This document shows, piece by piece, positions 1 through 9,174 of a stretch of 64,000 bases of DNA. The notes beneath the pieces are model-generated. The model was not told the origin of the DNA. It made no database searches and saw only the letters and a program-made list of their open reading frames with translations. The translations under genes and the position numbers were made by a program. The first letter of the stretch is position 1. Every line of letters starts with the position of its first letter. Source of the DNA: Paractinoplanes brasiliensis (lineage in GTDB: Bacteria > Actinomycetota > Actinomycetes > Mycobacteriales > Micromonosporaceae); the NCBI RefSeq assembly GCF_004362215.1, contig NZ_SNWR01000001.1:2420001-2484000 (forward strand). The letters run 5' to 3'.

Positions 1-1
1 G

Positions 2-400
2 ATCGACGAGCGGCCCAACCTGGTAGCCCTGACCGACACCCAGTGGGAGCAGCAGCTGGCCGACCTGTTCGGGATCATGGGGCTGCAGATGGGCGCACCG
101 GCCCGCGGCGAGCTCGGCACACGGTGGCTCGCGACCGACCCGCGACCGATCTTCGGCGGGCCCGTGGTGATCTTCGCGAACCGCGGCGCGGCGTCCGGGG
201 CGGCCGCCGTGCACGCCCTGGCCGGCGCGGTCACGGCGGCCGGGGCGACCAAGGGGATCCTGGTGTCGCTGGGCGGCATCGAGCCCGCGGCGTACGAGGC
301 CGTGGCGGGCCGCCCGCTCGAGCTGATCGACGGCCCGGCCCTGGTCACGCTGCTCTCCAACTACTGCCGCGTCAAAGCCCGGATCGAACTGACGGCGTGA
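2..400 (+). CDS. Mrr-like restriction endonuclease, C-terminal part (partial gene)
   Basis: The gene enters from the left edge; the frame is open from base 2 and ends at TGA 398-400. The visible 132 residues look like the C-terminal half of an Mrr-type PD-(D/E)XK domain. A segment resembling the end of the core fold (GGPVVIFANR) is followed by KGILVSLGGIEP, matching the family's 'kGvfiTtsgF' strand, then the typical ending LELIDGPALVTLL. The catalytic D and E-x-K residues would lie upstream, outside the window. Mrr-family enzymes cleave modified DNA or act in generic restriction. It converges on the helicase-nuclease gene, 126 bp away. The assignment rests on the C-terminal signature only. 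Confidence 0.6.
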   Translation: MDERPNLVALTDTQWEQQLADLFGIMGLQMGAPARGELGTRWLATDPRPIFGGPVVIFANRGAASGAAAVHALAGAVTAAGATKGILVSLGGIEPAAYEAVAGRPLELIDGPALVTLLSNYCRVKARIELTA

Positions 401-526
401 ACCACCTCCGATCGGGTGGTCGGATGCTGTGAGCGGATTCCGGAGCCGGCAAACGCGGGCCGGCCGGCTCCGGATCCACGACCGCCGGGGGTCGGCGGCA
501 GCGATAGCCGCCCACCTGGTTGAGAT

Positions 527-3500
527 CTAGCCGATCGTGGTGGCGAGGCGGGCCTGTGGGGTGATGCCGAGCTCGGCGACGCGCTGCCACACCGGGGCCA
601 TCGCGACCTCGGGCTCGCGGGCGTAGATGCTGCCCCGGATCCGCACGAACACGCAGTTGCCGACCCGCTCCAGCACCGCCTGGCGGCGCATGTCGCTCTC
701 CCACTGCTCCGGGCCGTGGTACGCGTCGCCGTCGCACTCGATCGCGAGCCGCCGCCCGTCCGGGGCGTGCAGCACGAAGTCGATGCGGTAGGCGCCGATC
801 CGGAACTGCGGTATCGGCCGGAACCCGCGGGCCACCAGCCGGCCCAGCACATCCCGTTCGAAGTCGCTCTCGCAGCGGACGGCCAGGTCGGCGAGCTCCT
901 CGGCGGGGGCCAGATTCAGCGCGTACGTGAGAAGCAGCCCCCGCGCGTCGTCGGCCGGCAACGACCCGGGCCGTACGGAGTGATAGATCCACAACTGGTC
1001 TCGCGCTCGCGAGGCGGCGACGTTGACCCGGCGGTGGTACTCGCGCCGGGTGAACGCGGCCACCTTGGGGTCGTTGTCCGAGACCACCATGGACACCAGC
1101 ACGATGTCGCGTTCGTCACCCTGGAACGTGTACGCGTCGCCGACCCGCAACCGCCTTGCCTGGATCTCGTCCTCGCCGATCGTTTCGCGCAGCTGGTGCA
1201 GCAGGTAACCGGCCTGGCCGCTGGTCGAGAGCATCGAGATCACGCCGAGCGTCCGGCCGTCGTACGCCGGGTCTTTCACGATCGCCGCCACCTGCTCGAC
1301 CAGCGCGTCGGCCTCGGCCACGTTGACGTCGCCGAACCCGCTGAGCGACTGGCGCACCCCGGACGGCAGGAAGACCGTACGGATCGGGGCGAACGCCGGC
1401 CGGTCCGCGCGCAACGGCATGATCTTGCCGTCGTAGTAGTGCCGCGACGAGAACTCGATGATCTGCGGCACGCAGCGGAAGTGCTCGGTCAGCAGGATGC
1501 GCTCGGGCGAACGGCGTACGGCGTGGTCGTAGAGCGACGACTCGGGGTCGAAGTGCTCGGCCGAGGGCACGTCGTCCAGGTGGGTGTGGATCAGGCCGGC
1601 CACCGGGCCGACGAAGCCCAGCTGGGGGCCGATCTGCTGGTCGTCGCCGACCACGACGGCCCGTTCGGCCAGCGAGAGCACCGGCAGCGCGAACAGGTCG
1701 GCCTGCGACGCCTCGTCGACGATCACCACGTCGAAACGCGCGCCGCCGGCGAACTGCTCGATCGCGCGGTCGACCGACATGACCCAGACCGGCACCGCCT
1801 CGACGGCCGACTCCATGGCGCGCTGCGCGTGCGCCTGCCAGGCCGCGGCGTTGCGTCCGGTGCCCTTGCCGATCTTGCGAAGCGCGGTGGTCCAGTCGGC
1901 CAGCGCGGCTCGCCGCCGGTCGTCGAGGCTGCGTGACACCTCGAGCCAGGCCGACGCCACCACCAGCTCGGCGGTGCGGCGGCGGATCTTGTCGCGGGCG
2001 TTCTCGACCCGTTTGGCCAGCACGGCGGGGTCGACGCTGCCGATCACCTCGTCGAACCAGGTCTGCGTGCGCCGCCACTGCCACGCGTCCAGACAGGCCT
2101 GGCCCGACACCGCCGGGACCTGGCCGGCCTCGATCCGGGCGGCCCACTCGGGAGCCTCCACGGCCAGTTTGTCCAGTTTGTCGCGGAAGCCTTCCGCGGC
2201 TGGGCGCAATTGCGACAAACGCCTCACTTCGGCCAGCTCGTCGTCCCAGCCTTCCAAGGTCTCCCAGGCCTTGGCGACGTGGGGCCAGGGCTTGAGGCGT
2301 TCCCCGATTCGCTTTTGTCGAATATGTTCGGCATCCAGGTCGTAAACCGCGGGGGCCGCGTCGAGCAGCTCGGCCACGGCGGCCAGGCGCCCGGGCTCAA
2401 GGTCAAGTTCGTGTTGCGGTACGAGGTGTGACAGCCGCTCGGCCAGCGCGGGCCAGTGCCGGACGTCCCAGTCGAGGGACTGTCCCGCCTCGGCGAGCAG
2501 CGCGCCGGCCCAGACCTCGGGATCACCCCAGCCGCCGGGCGGATCGGCGATGGCCAGACGCTGCCGCCACTCCGACCAGTGGCCGCCCAGCCGCTGCCGG
2601 GCCTGCGCGCGCCGCACCCACGCCGCCACCACGTCGACGTCCTCGATCGTGCGCAGCGGCTCGCCGTCCACGCGTACCTCGTCGGCCAGGCGGAACAACC
2701 CGGATTGGAGCAGCCGGCTCAGACCGCGGCCGGTCGCGAACCGCTGCCGGACCTCGGCCAGCTGGGCCAGCAGACGTTTCGGCTCGGCGGCGTACGGGCC
2801 GGGAACCTGGAGGTGATGACCGGCGAGCGACCTGGTCAGGGTGGCGAGTTCGGCCAGCAGCGCCTCGGTGGCGGCCACGTGGTCGGTCCAGATCGTGCGC
2901 CAGTGCGGGTCGGTGAGCAGGCGGCCGAGGCGATCCGTCCAGGTGCCCTCGCGGCGGCGCAGCCAGGTCAGGGCGTCGTGCAGGTCGTCCCGTACGGCGG
3001 CGACGTTGTTGTCCCGTACGGCGGGAATGTCCAGACCTTGCCCGGCGAGCGCGTCCACCACCCGCTGCAATTCGGCCGTTTCGTCGCGAGCCCGCCGCTC
3101 GTCCTCGGCCGTCGGAAGATCGTCGACGGCCGGGAGCGGTTTGAGCGCCTCCGACTTGTCGGCACTGGACAGGCTGTTTGCCAGCTCCAGCAGGGTGGCG
3201 AACTCGCGGGCGTCCAGCGGCGGCGGGCCGGACACCGGGTCAGGGATGCCGCCCTGGGCCGCTGCCCGCTCCCGCAACCAGGCCCCGACCTCGACCGGCG
3301 TGAGCGGGGCGCCGTCGATCACGTACGTGACCGCCTCGTTCTCGGCGATCGCACGCAGGCCGCCGAGCGCCGTCGCCAGCTCGCGCTCCGCCTCCTCCAG
3401 CAAAGAGGTGAGACGCTCGACCCGGCGCGCCTCGGCCGCCTTGTCCAGCGTGGCCGCCCGGTCGGACAGCTCCCGGGCCGCAAGCTGCAGCTGCACGAGC

Positions 3501-4714
3501 TGGTCGGTGGTGCGGCCCAGCACGGCCAAGCAGAGCGAGCGGACCTCCTCGGGCAAGCCGTCGCGGAGCACCCGCAACGGGTCCTCCTTCTGCGCGACGA
3601 CCAGCACCCGCATGCCGTTCGCCATCAGGTGGCAGATGAGGTTGCGGATCGTGTGGGTCTTGCCGGTGCCGGGCGGGCCCTGCACGGCGACGTTGCGATG
3701 CTGGGCCAGGCGGCGCGCGATGGACTCCTGGGCCTCGTTGGTGGGCAACGGCATGAGCAGGCGCTCGCCGACCCGCTGCCACCGCTCGGGCTCGTCACCG
3801 GGCATCCGCAGCTTGCTGGGCTCGTGCGCGACGACGGCGGCGAGCGAGCCGACAGCCTCGGTGTCGCCGGACAGCAGGCGATCACGCAGGTTCTCGAGGA
3901 AACCGCGCAGGAGCCGCTGCTTGGGGCGGGCGAAGAGCACGCCGACGTCCTTGATGTGCGGCCGATGATCCTCGTCCGTGATCAACCGGTCGTACCCGAG
4001 GCGGCCGAGGGCCCGCTCGAACAGCTCCCGCCGGTCGAGGTCGTTCCACAGGTCGACCTCCAGCGTGCCGGCCGGACCGGCCAGGGCCACGAGCTGGCTC
4101 AGATAGCGGTCGTCGACGCCGTTGAGGGCATCGGTCTGCAGGCGCGACGGACCCGCCGGCGACACCGTGATCATCGAGCGGTCCGGCTCGTACTCGATCA
4201 GCACCGGCGTCGCGACCAGCGGATAGAGGACACGCTCGCCGTTGATCACGGTTTCCAGCAGGCCGTGGCCCCAGACCAGCTCGGTGGTGGCCGCGGTCAT
4301 GTCGAGCTGGTGCATGAGGTCGAACAGCCGGCGGTGCAGCGCCCGGGTCTTCTCGGCCTCGCCGGTCGTGTACGCCCAGGGCCGCCAGACCTCGTCGCGC
4401 CAGGTGGTGAACTCCTCGTCGTCGCCGTCGTACGTCGGCTCCTGCTCCACCGCGGTGCTCACATCACGGCGGAGCGCGGCCGGCACCGCGACCGGAGGGG
4501 GCAGATCGGGCAGCCCCACCCGCAGCCAGGACGGGCCGTCGGCGGGCAGGCCGAGCTCACACGACGGATGGTCGGGCAGCGCGTCCAGCCGGAGGGCATC
4601 GGCGGGCACAGTCCGTGCGGGGCGTTCCATCTGAGCCCGTACGGAAAGCAGATAGTCGGCGACCGCAACGGCCCTGTCCCGAATCGTGGTGGGCGACTCC
4701 TGTTGCTCGGCCAT
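527..4714 (-). CDS. SF1 helicase with C-terminal Vsr-like nuclease domain
   Basis: A 1395-aa protein. The N-terminal ~330 residues are an uncharacterised helical region. The SF1 (Dna2/NAM7/UPF1-like) motor follows: Walker A GPPGTGKT near residues 345-352, a long helical insertion (about 370-950), Walker B VVIVDEASQAD near 995, GDDQQIGP, motif IV-like LTEHFRCVPQIIEF, and the late motifs TFQGDERDIVLVSMV and RRVNVAASRARD. The last ~110 residues form a Vsr/MTES_1575-like fold (RIDFVLHAPDGRRLAIECDG, then DAYH). This architecture resembles single-protein helicase-Vsr defence proteins such as the DUF4011-helicase-Vsr type (Hhe). Whether the N-terminus is a DUF4011 domain cannot be decided by eye. 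ATG start, read divergently from the membrane protein at 4811. DNA unwinding plus cleavage of invading DNA is inferred from domains. Confidence 0.85.
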   Translation of the reverse strand: MAEQQESPTTIRDRAVAVADYLLSVRAQMERPARTVPADALRLDALPDHPSCELGLPADGPSWLRVGLPDLPPPVAVPAALRRDVSTAVEQEPTYDGDDEEFTTWRDEVWRPWAYTTGEAEKTRALHRRLFDLMHQLDMTAATTELVWGHGLLETVINGERVLYPLVATPVLIEYEPDRSMITVSPAGPSRLQTDALNGVDDRYLSQLVALAGPAGTLEVDLWNDLDRRELFERALGRLGYDRLITDEDHRPHIKDVGVLFARPKQRLLRGFLENLRDRLLSGDTEAVGSLAAVVAHEPSKLRMPGDEPERWQRVGERLLMPLPTNEAQESIARRLAQHRNVAVQGPPGTGKTHTIRNLICHLMANGMRVLVVAQKEDPLRVLRDGLPEEVRSLCLAVLGRTTDQLVQLQLAARELSDRAATLDKAAEARRVERLTSLLEEAERELATALGGLRAIAENEAVTYVIDGAPLTPVEVGAWLRERAAAQGGIPDPVSGPPPLDAREFATLLELANSLSSADKSEALKPLPAVDDLPTAEDERRARDETAELQRVVDALAGQGLDIPAVRDNNVAAVRDDLHDALTWLRRREGTWTDRLGRLLTDPHWRTIWTDHVAATEALLAELATLTRSLAGHHLQVPGPYAAEPKRLLAQLAEVRQRFATGRGLSRLLQSGLFRLADEVRVDGEPLRTIEDVDVVAAWVRRAQARQRLGGHWSEWRQRLAIADPPGGWGDPEVWAGALLAEAGQSLDWDVRHWPALAERLSHLVPQHELDLEPGRLAAVAELLDAAPAVYDLDAEHIRQKRIGERLKPWPHVAKAWETLEGWDDELAEVRRLSQLRPAAEGFRDKLDKLAVEAPEWAARIEAGQVPAVSGQACLDAWQWRRTQTWFDEVIGSVDPAVLAKRVENARDKIRRRTAELVVASAWLEVSRSLDDRRRAALADWTTALRKIGKGTGRNAAAWQAHAQRAMESAVEAVPVWVMSVDRAIEQFAGGARFDVVIVDEASQADLFALPVLSLAERAVVVGDDQQIGPQLGFVGPVAGLIHTHLDDVPSAEHFDPESSLYDHAVRRSPERILLTEHFRCVPQIIEFSSRHYYDGKIMPLRADRPAFAPIRTVFLPSGVRQSLSGFGDVNVAEADALVEQVAAIVKDPAYDGRTLGVISMLSTSGQAGYLLHQLRETIGEDEIQARRLRVGDAYTFQGDERDIVLVSMVVSDNDPKVAAFTRREYHRRVNVAASRARDQLWIYHSVRPGSLPADDARGLLLTYALNLAPAEELADLAVRCESDFERDVLGRLVARGFRPIPQFRIGAYRIDFVLHAPDGRRLAIECDGDAYHGPEQWESDMRRQAVLERVGNCVFVRIRGSIYAREPEVAMAPVWQRVAELGITPQARLATTIG

Positions 4715-4810
4715 CCTCCGAAGTTTAGAACGCCCGGTCTCGCTCCCTTTTCGCGGCGACGGCCAGGGCGGCTATGGTGACCGCTGGTCACCGACGGGAG
4801 CGGGGAGAAC

Positions 4811-5920
4811 GTGAGCGACAACGCATCGGGCAGGCCGGACCCCTCCGACCCCAGCCCCGATCCTCCGCCGGGGCAGGATCCGTGGAAGGACTACGTCGAC
4901 CCGAACCCGACCCCTCCGCCGGCCGGCCCGCTCCCGGGTCATGGCGCCCCGCCGCCCGGTTACGACCAGGGCGCGCCAGGTTATGGCGCACCGCCGCCCG
5001 GTTACGGCCCTCCGCCGTACGGCGCTCCGGGTCCTGGCGTTCCCTACTACGGCGCCCCCGGTTACGGCCCGCAGCCGGGCTACAACCCGTACGGCGCCCA
5101 GCCCGCCTACGGTCTGCCCTCCGGCTACTACGCCGGCCCCGAGGACCCGCTGGTCAGCCCCGATTACGCGGGCTGGTTCCGGCGCAGCTTCACCCTGCTG
5201 GCCGCCGTCTGGCAGCCCATGACCCTGGTGCAGCTGATGTGGGCCGTGCCCCTGCTGGCGGTCGGCATCGCGTCCGCCTTGGTGCAACCCGGCACCACAG
5301 TTGTCACCGACCCCCAGACCGTCACGTTCGACGACTTCCTCGAGCCTCTCCTGGTGATCCTGCCGTTCAGCCTGGCCGCCGTCGTGATCGCCATGGTCGG
5401 CCAGCTGGCCACGCTCGACATCCTGGTGCAGCGCGCCACCGGCCGGACGCCCTCGGTGCCCGAAGCCCTCAAGAACGGGCTGCGCCGCTTCTTCCCGCTG
5501 CTCGGCTGGCAGATCCTGGCCGGGCTGACGATCCTGCTGGGCCTGGTGTTCTGCATCCTGCCCGGCATCTACTTCGCGGTCGTCCTCATGGTCCTGACGC
5601 CGATCGTCCTGCTCGAACGCGGTCAGGGCATCGGCCGGGCCTTCCAGCTGTTCCACGCCGACTTCGGCGCCGCGCTGGCCCGGGTCGTGACGGTGTTCGG
5701 CTTCTACATCGCGTTCGCCGTGGTCGAGGGCATCTTCACCGCCGCCGTCGACCCGACCGCCCGCGCGAACACGGGGGTCTCCGTGTTCCTGGCTTTCGTG
5801 TCGACCGGCTTCTCGGTGGCCGCCGGCGTGGTGATCAGCCCGATGGTCCTGACCGCGTACGCCGACATGCGCGCCCGCCGCGAGCCGTTCTCCACCGCCT
5901 ACCTGGCGCCCCGGCCCTAG
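4811..5920 (+). CDS. Proline/glycine/tyrosine-rich multi-pass membrane protein
   Basis: 369 aa from a GTG preceded by a GGGGAG ribosome site. The first ~115 residues are a low-complexity cytoplasmic tail with repeated PPPGY, GAP and PGYG units. The rest is hydrophobic with about five or six membrane segments, for example around 'VQLMWAVPLLAVGIASALV', 'LLVILPFSLAAVVIAMVG', 'ILAGLTILLGLVFCILPGIY' and 'FGFYIAFAVVEGIF'. It resembles actinobacterial membrane proteins annotated as glycerophosphodiester phosphodiesterase membrane-domain-like, but no enzyme domain is present. Its stop overlaps the stop of the convergent SDR gene by four bases. Function unknown. Confidence 0.85.
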   Translation: MSDNASGRPDPSDPSPDPPPGQDPWKDYVDPNPTPPPAGPLPGHGAPPPGYDQGAPGYGAPPPGYGPPPYGAPGPGVPYYGAPGYGPQPGYNPYGAQPAYGLPSGYYAGPEDPLVSPDYAGWFRRSFTLLAAVWQPMTLVQLMWAVPLLAVGIASALVQPGTTVVTDPQTVTFDDFLEPLLVILPFSLAAVVIAMVGQLATLDILVQRATGRTPSVPEALKNGLRRFFPLLGWQILAGLTILLGLVFCILPGIYFAVVLMVLTPIVLLERGQGIGRAFQLFHADFGAALARVVTVFGFYIAFAVVEGIFTAAVDPTARANTGVSVFLAFVSTGFSVAAGVVISPMVLTAYADMRARREPFSTAYLAPRP

Positions 5921-6723
5921 CTCACGCCTGAGCTCTCCCCTGGGTCGCCGTGGGCGCTGTCGGCCTCCTCGGGGTCGCGGCCCACGGCGGAGCGGCCCCC
6001 GTCGACCGGGATGATCGCCCCGTTGACGAACGACGAACGCTCCGACAGCAGAAACGCCACGGCCTCGGCCACCTCGCCGGTGCGCCCCATCCGTCCGAGC
6101 GGCTGCAGCAGCCGGATCTCGCGGTCGAACCCGTCCCGCGCGTCCGGTTCGAGGGCGGCCAGATACGCATCGGACCGCTCGGTGGCGATCGAACCAAGGG
6201 CCACAGCGTTCACCCGTACGCGATGAGGCCCGTAATCAACCGCAAGCGCACGCGTCAGCCCCTCCACCGCGGCCTTGGCCGTCGCGTAGGCAAAGGCCCC
6301 GCGGACCGCCCGCTGCGCCTGATGTGACGACACGTTCACAATCGACCCGGGCTTCCCCGAAGCGAGAAAGGCCCGAACCGCCGCCGCGCACCCCGCGAGC
6401 ACAGGGTCCAGATTCCGCGAGATCAGCGCGGATGCCTCCGACGCCGGCATCCCGTGCAACCACCCGCCCGGGAAAACCGCCGCGTTGTTGACCCACCCGC
6501 GCAGCTCACCCGCCGCCTCGGCCGCCCGCGCAACGACACCGTCGTCCGAGGCATCGCCGACCACGGGCACGACCCGCCCGGCGCTCACATGCTCGGCCGC
6601 CCAGTCGAGACCCCGCTCGTCGAACTCGACAACCACCACACGGCCGCCCTCTTCGACCAGCCGCTCCACGATCGCCCGCCCGACCCCGCGGCCGCCCCCG
6701 GTAACCACATAAGAAGAAGTCAC
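5917..6723 (-). CDS. SDR-family NAD(P)-dependent oxidoreductase
   Basis: About 268 aa from a GTG chosen because it directly precedes the Rossmann strand. Glycine-rich motif TGGGRGVG, NNAA strand (WVNNAAVFPGG), catalytic Ser-Tyr-Lys as NVSSHQA then FAYATAKAA (Y-x-x-x-K), and the C-terminal 'IIPVDGGRSAVG' typical of classical SDRs. A longer in-frame version begins upstream (to 6876), but those residues are arginine/alanine-rich and look untranslated; GTGs about 12-21 bases upstream are also possible. Substrate cannot be predicted. Confidence 0.88.
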   Translation of the reverse strand: MTSSYVVTGGGRGVGRAIVERLVEEGGRVVVVEFDERGLDWAAEHVSAGRVVPVVGDASDDGVVARAAEAAGELRGWVNNAAVFPGGWLHGMPASEASALISRNLDPVLAGCAAAVRAFLASGKPGSIVNVSSHQAQRAVRGAFAYATAKAAVEGLTRALAVDYGPHRVRVNAVALGSIATERSDAYLAALEPDARDGFDREIRLLQPLGRMGRTGEVAEAVAFLLSERSSFVNGAIIPVDGGRSAVGRDPEEADSAHGDPGESSGVS

Positions 6724-6882
6724 CGTACGGTCATACACCGACACCCCGGCCGGCGCCGCCCGGCCGAGCCCCGCCGCCCAACTCAGCCCCGGCCGCTGCC
6801 GCGCCTTGGACCCGCGACGGCCGGACACCAGTCCATCCCGGCCCAGCGACGCGCACCTCAGCGCGGCGACGGCCACCCGGGC

Positions 6883-7239
6883 TCAGCGACGGCCGAGCGC
6901 TGACCAGATCTCGGCGACGGTGTGGAACTCCTGCCCGGCCGGCAGACTGTCGATGTCGGCAAGCACGTCGTCCGGCGCGAGCAGAGTCTCGGCGCTCAAA
7001 CGCAGCTTCTCCCGATCGCCCGGAAGCGCCGCCCGCCCGATGTACCGCCCGAACCGGCTGATGTCGTTGGCCTCGTCGCCGCCGAGCACGCTGCTGACCT
7101 CAGGCTCCCCCTCGGCGGAAGGCTCCGGCACCCGGTTCGCCTCGGCGCGCGCCCCACCGACGCCCTGCACGAAGCCGCGCACCTCCTGCGCCAGCTCGTC
7201 ATCAACCCGGGCGCTGTGCTTGTTGCTTCCCCTGTCCAT
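6883..7239 (-). CDS. DUF2795-like small protein
   Basis: 118 aa from the ATG at 7239 (MDRGSNKHSARVDDELAQEV). The C-terminal ~60 residues have the DUF2795 pattern: an 'ISRFGRYIGRAALPGDREKL' segment, an alanine/leucine helix ending in 'ADIDSLPAGQEF', then 'TVAEIWSALG'. The N-terminal half is charged and probably disordered. DUF2795 proteins are common in actinobacteria and have no assigned biochemical role. The in-frame extension to 7314 was rejected because the internal ATG begins the hydrophilic region expected for the family. Confidence 0.75.
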   Translation of the reverse strand: MDRGSNKHSARVDDELAQEVRGFVQGVGGARAEANRVPEPSAEGEPEVSSVLGGDEANDISRFGRYIGRAALPGDREKLRLSAETLLAPDDVLADIDSLPAGQEFHTVAEIWSALGRR

Positions 7240-7509
7240 GGCCGCGACGTTCCCCCACCCCGCCGCCATAAACCGCCCGCAAGCCTCATCAACCGGCCAG
7301 GCGTACGCGGTCACACCCCACCACCCCGCGGTGACCAGGGCTCCCCGCCCGGCGCGCGAAGCCGGATTGAGATCATCCCCATCACCCAGCCGCCGGTGGC
7401 CGCGCTGCCGGAGCGACCGCCGGCGCCGACGAGCCGAACCCGACCAAGGCCGGACATGATGACGCGCACCTCCGGGAACCGGCAGGTGCGCGTCCAGGCC
7501 TGACAGAGG

Positions 7510-8178
7510 TCAGGGGAACTGCATGCGACGCGGGCGAGGGATCACGGGCGGGGGCAACGGGAGGTCGTCGATGTGGCTCCAGTTGAGCGAGCCGTTGTCG
7601 GTGGACTTGATCTCGCCGAGGCAGGCACGGAGCAGGCCCAGGTTGGGCGCCCCGGCGAAACCGGCGATGACCACCTCGGGCTTCGGGTCGATCTGAGCGA
7701 TCGCTGCGCAGATCTTGGCCACCTCGCGCTCGTCGACGGCGTCGAGCGGCAGCGGGGACTCAGCCTGCGACCGCCGCCACGGCGGACCGAACCGGCGCAG
7801 CAGTTCCCGGGTGAGCCGCCCGAACGAGCGGCCGACCGGCGCGTCGAGCATCGAGTCGCGTGCGGACTGCCCGTAGCACCACGGCACCACCACGTGGCCG
7901 TTGATCACGACCAGTTGGTAGACCGACTTCGGAACAGTGATGATCTCGGCTCCGGGGAGCGTGCCCAGAAAGAGCACCAACTCCTCGTAGGGAAGCGGCC
8001 ATCGCGGATTCGCGATCACGCGTTCCATGGTCTGGGTCATCGCAGGGTGGGCGTGAATCTCACGCTCAATCGCGGTGCTCAGGGCTTCCGGCACCCGGGT
8101 CCACAGCTCGCCGGCGACTTTGTCACCGAACTGCTCGACCACCCACTCGCTCGGACCGACCAGAACGTCTGGGCGCAT
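7510..8178 (-). CDS. Hypothetical protein (222 aa)
   Basis: Starts with ATG at 8178 (MRPDVLVGPSEWVVEQFGDK). No transmembrane segment or signal peptide. It is a mixed alpha/beta globular protein with a proline-rich tail (LPLPPPVIPRPRRMQFP). I do not recognise a family. A hydrophobic 'YQLVVINGHVVVPWCYG' strand pair and a 'PEVVIAGFAGAPNLGLL' stretch could belong to a small nucleotide- or ligand-binding fold, but no motif supports that. It stands alone, with about 1 kb of apparently non-coding DNA upstream. Confidence 0.65.
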   Translation of the reverse strand: MRPDVLVGPSEWVVEQFGDKVAGELWTRVPEALSTAIEREIHAHPAMTQTMERVIANPRWPLPYEELVLFLGTLPGAEIITVPKSVYQLVVINGHVVVPWCYGQSARDSMLDAPVGRSFGRLTRELLRRFGPPWRRSQAESPLPLDAVDEREVAKICAAIAQIDPKPEVVIAGFAGAPNLGLLRACLGEIKSTDNGSLNWSHIDDLPLPPPVIPRPRRMQFP

Positions 8179-9174
8179 TCGTTACCACCACCGTCCGTGT
8201 CGCTGGCGTTACTGCTGGCTAGAAGAGTTTCACTTCCGGTGATCGACTGGAAGAGTCCACTTTCCAAGATCGGCAAAAACGCCCGTGAATGAAATCCAGC
8301 GAAACGATCAAAAGCTAGCCACGACGATGGAGCAGCAGGTCGAGACCATGCGAAACATGCAACTTGCACGGCGAACCGCTCGTGCAAGTTGCATGCCGGT
8401 CTCGCTTTCACCCGTGCCAACAGTAAAACGGTCAGATATTTCAGGGTGGTGACCAGCAAGCAAACATCCACTCACAGTAACGATCCACAGTGCCCCGACC
8501 TGCGGCTTCCCCATCCTCAACCCCACGCAGCCGTACGTGATCCCGCCCACTCGGAGGATCAGGAGCCCCCGGAAGCCGTCTCACGACCACGTGGTCAACA
8601 CCAACGCACCGATAACGCTAGTGCGCCCCCGACCAGACCGTTGTCGGATTTCCGTCAGTGCCACTCTTCCCAATGGGGATACGCACCATAGACCCGTTTC
8701 GCCGGGTCGCTGCCGCCCGTAACACCACCCGGACATCCGCCGTCCCCATCGGACACTGAGGCGACCCGAGCCGCAGGCCCCGGCGTGGTAACCCACCGAA
8801 ACCAACGCGCCCGCCCCTCAACCGCCTCCACGCGTAAACTTGAAGTAATCAAATGGACACTCTGAGCACTCGCTCGGCGCCCATTCTCGATCGCTTCCGG
8901 GCCCCCGAATCCGGCCCGGAGCCGCCCCGCCGAACTCGCTTGCCACTGAGCAAATTCATTCACCCCGTCGGACCCGGCAACATCGCCCTCCCGCCGAGCG
9001 ATCAAGCGCAAGCGGCCGCATAATCCGCCCGTCCCCCGACGGCTCGTGAAATGGCGAACATCCCTACCGAATATGGAAGCGCTCCCACGGATGTGAATGC
9101 CGCGGGTCACAAGGAAAAGCGCACACGGCCGATGATCAGCGAGAACTGTCGGGGGATCGCGCTACGGTGCCCCG
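8179..9174. other. ~1-kb stretch without a recognisable gene
   Basis: I see no convincing coding frame on either strand: open frames are short, low-complexity and lack family signatures. Composition is less GC-rich than the surroundings around 8200-8560. The only clear structure is the 15-bp hairpin at 8356-8395. It probably holds promoters for the minus-strand gene at 8178 and for the helicase operon starting at 9175, or is decayed DNA. Confidence 0.5.
8342..8403. repeat. Perfect 15-bp inverted repeat with outer 6-bp arms
   Basis: Left arm 8356-8370 (CATGCAACTTGCACG) and right arm 8381-8395 are exact reverse complements around a 10-base loop. A second pair, GAGACC (8342-8347) and GGTCTC (8398-8403), brackets it. 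There is no T-run on either side, so it is not a classic terminator. It may be an operator, a cruciform, a structured RNA, or a mobile-element remnant. Confidence 0.8.

Noticed and set aside
2456..4780. 774-codon open frame opposite the large helicase gene
   Set aside because: Composition is His/Arg/Gly/Gln-rich with no family pattern; it is a by-product of high-GC third codon positions in the true minus-strand gene.
8655..9110. 151-codon minus frame in the gene desert
   Set aside because: Low-complexity Arg/Gly-rich sequence, no start context, no recognisable fold.
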